Source: an uncultured Acetatifactor sp. (GTDB lineage Bacteria; Bacillota; Clostridia; Lachnospirales; Lachnospiraceae). Taken from it: a stretch of 64,000 nt of DNA. Positions 63,777-64,000 of the stretch are shown piece after piece (the stretch's first letter is position 1; each line of letters starts with the position of its first letter). Position numbers and translations under genes: made by a program. The stretch lies in NCBI GenBank assembly GCA_910579755.1, contig CAJTVB010000009.1, positions 62,001-126,000 of the forward strand. Direction: 5' to 3'. The notes beneath the pieces were generated by a model. It was not told the DNA's origin. It was given only the letters and a program-made list of their open reading frames with translations, and did not search any database.

Positions 63777-64000
63777 ATGTCTTATACAGCGCTTTACCGG
63801 AAGTTCCGCCCGGATACCTTTGGAGATGTGAAGGGGCAGGATCATATTGTCACCACTCTCAGGAATCAGCTGAAGGCGGGTCGAATCGGCCACGCTTACC
63901 TGTTCACCGGCACCAGAGGGACGGGCAAAACCACAGTGGCCAAGATTTTTGCAAGGACAGTGAACTGTGAAAACCCTTCGGAAGACGGACCCTGCGGGGA
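63777..64000 (+). CDS. dnaX: DNA polymerase III subunits gamma and tau (3' partial)
   Basis: The first 74 residues are visible before the window ends. They read YTALYRKFRPDTFGDVKGQD, the invariant start of DnaX, then HAYLFTGTRGTGKTTVAKIF with the Walker A motif GTRGTGKTT of the clamp-loader ATPase, and a Cys (NCENPSEDGPCG) of the zinc-binding module. The protein loads the beta clamp onto DNA during replication. The ATG at 63777 has a GAGGA site about 10 nt upstream. Confidence 0.96.
   Translation, partial: MSYTALYRKFRPDTFGDVKGQDHIVTTLRNQLKAGRIGHAYLFTGTRGTGKTTVAKIFARTVNCENPSEDGPCG

Overview
The window reads as a chromosomal segment from an anaerobic Clostridia bacterium, most likely a gut Lachnospiraceae. 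The signs are Gram-positive style ribosome sites (AAGGAGG-type), moderate GC, a pyruvate formate-lyase (PFL) operon with an activase, small 2[4Fe-4S] ferredoxin and DUF1858 proteins, a cytoplasmic GH95 fucosidase, an ANTAR regulator beside glnA, and large families of polytopic glycosyltransferase-like proteins. No tRNA, rRNA, CRISPR array, transposase or prophage gene was seen.

Layout. (1) 1-4.95 kb: the end of a MerR-type coiled-coil protein, a ferredoxin, and a minus-strand PFL operon. In this operon PFL is split into a 679-aa core and a separate 80-aa glycyl-radical subunit, with a 67-aa cysteine-containing half-domain protein between them and the activase gene downstream. A DUF1858 gene is divergent. 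(2) 5-29 kb: a surface-glycan locus. It holds polytopic GT-C-like proteins, a GT52-like transferase, an ABC flippase, pseudaminic acid genes (pseF, a hexapeptide acyltransferase, pseI, pseG), SGNH proteins, a polyprenyl-phosphate glycosyltransferase and a WecE-type aminotransferase. (3) 29-49.5 kb: a second surface-polymer locus. It has two membrane-anchored GH25 proteins interleaved with rfbB, rfbA and rfbC, a Wzm/Wzt-type ABC exporter, a methyltransferase fusion, two large GT2 proteins, and an MBOAT plus SGNH pair for O-acylation. (4) 49.5-56.3 kb: DUF2971, a PAP2 phosphatase, a diguanylate cyclase, a YcxB-like membrane protein and a GT39-like protein. (5) 56.3-64 kb: an ANTAR regulator and glnA, pyrG with a leader terminator, GH95, phosphofructokinase and the start of dnaX.

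How it works together. Regions 2 and 3 appear to build and decorate cell-surface polymers. Nucleotide-activated sugars (CMP-pseudaminic acid and dTDP-4-keto-6-deoxy sugars) are made in the cytoplasm and assembled by GT2 and GT52-like enzymes. The products are then exported by an ABC flippase and a Wzm/Wzt pair, and modified outside by GT-C proteins and the MBOAT/SGNH acylation pair. PseB, PseC and RfbD are not in the window, so those steps must be encoded elsewhere or the pathways end differently.

The observations I rate highest are the split PFL with its Cys-rich half-domain partner and flanking mRNA hairpins, the pyrG leader terminator, the amber-interrupted GT-C gene at 25.3 kb, the SGNH protein lacking its nucleophile, the twin anchored GH25 proteins interleaved with rfb genes, and a palindromic intergenic element present twice.
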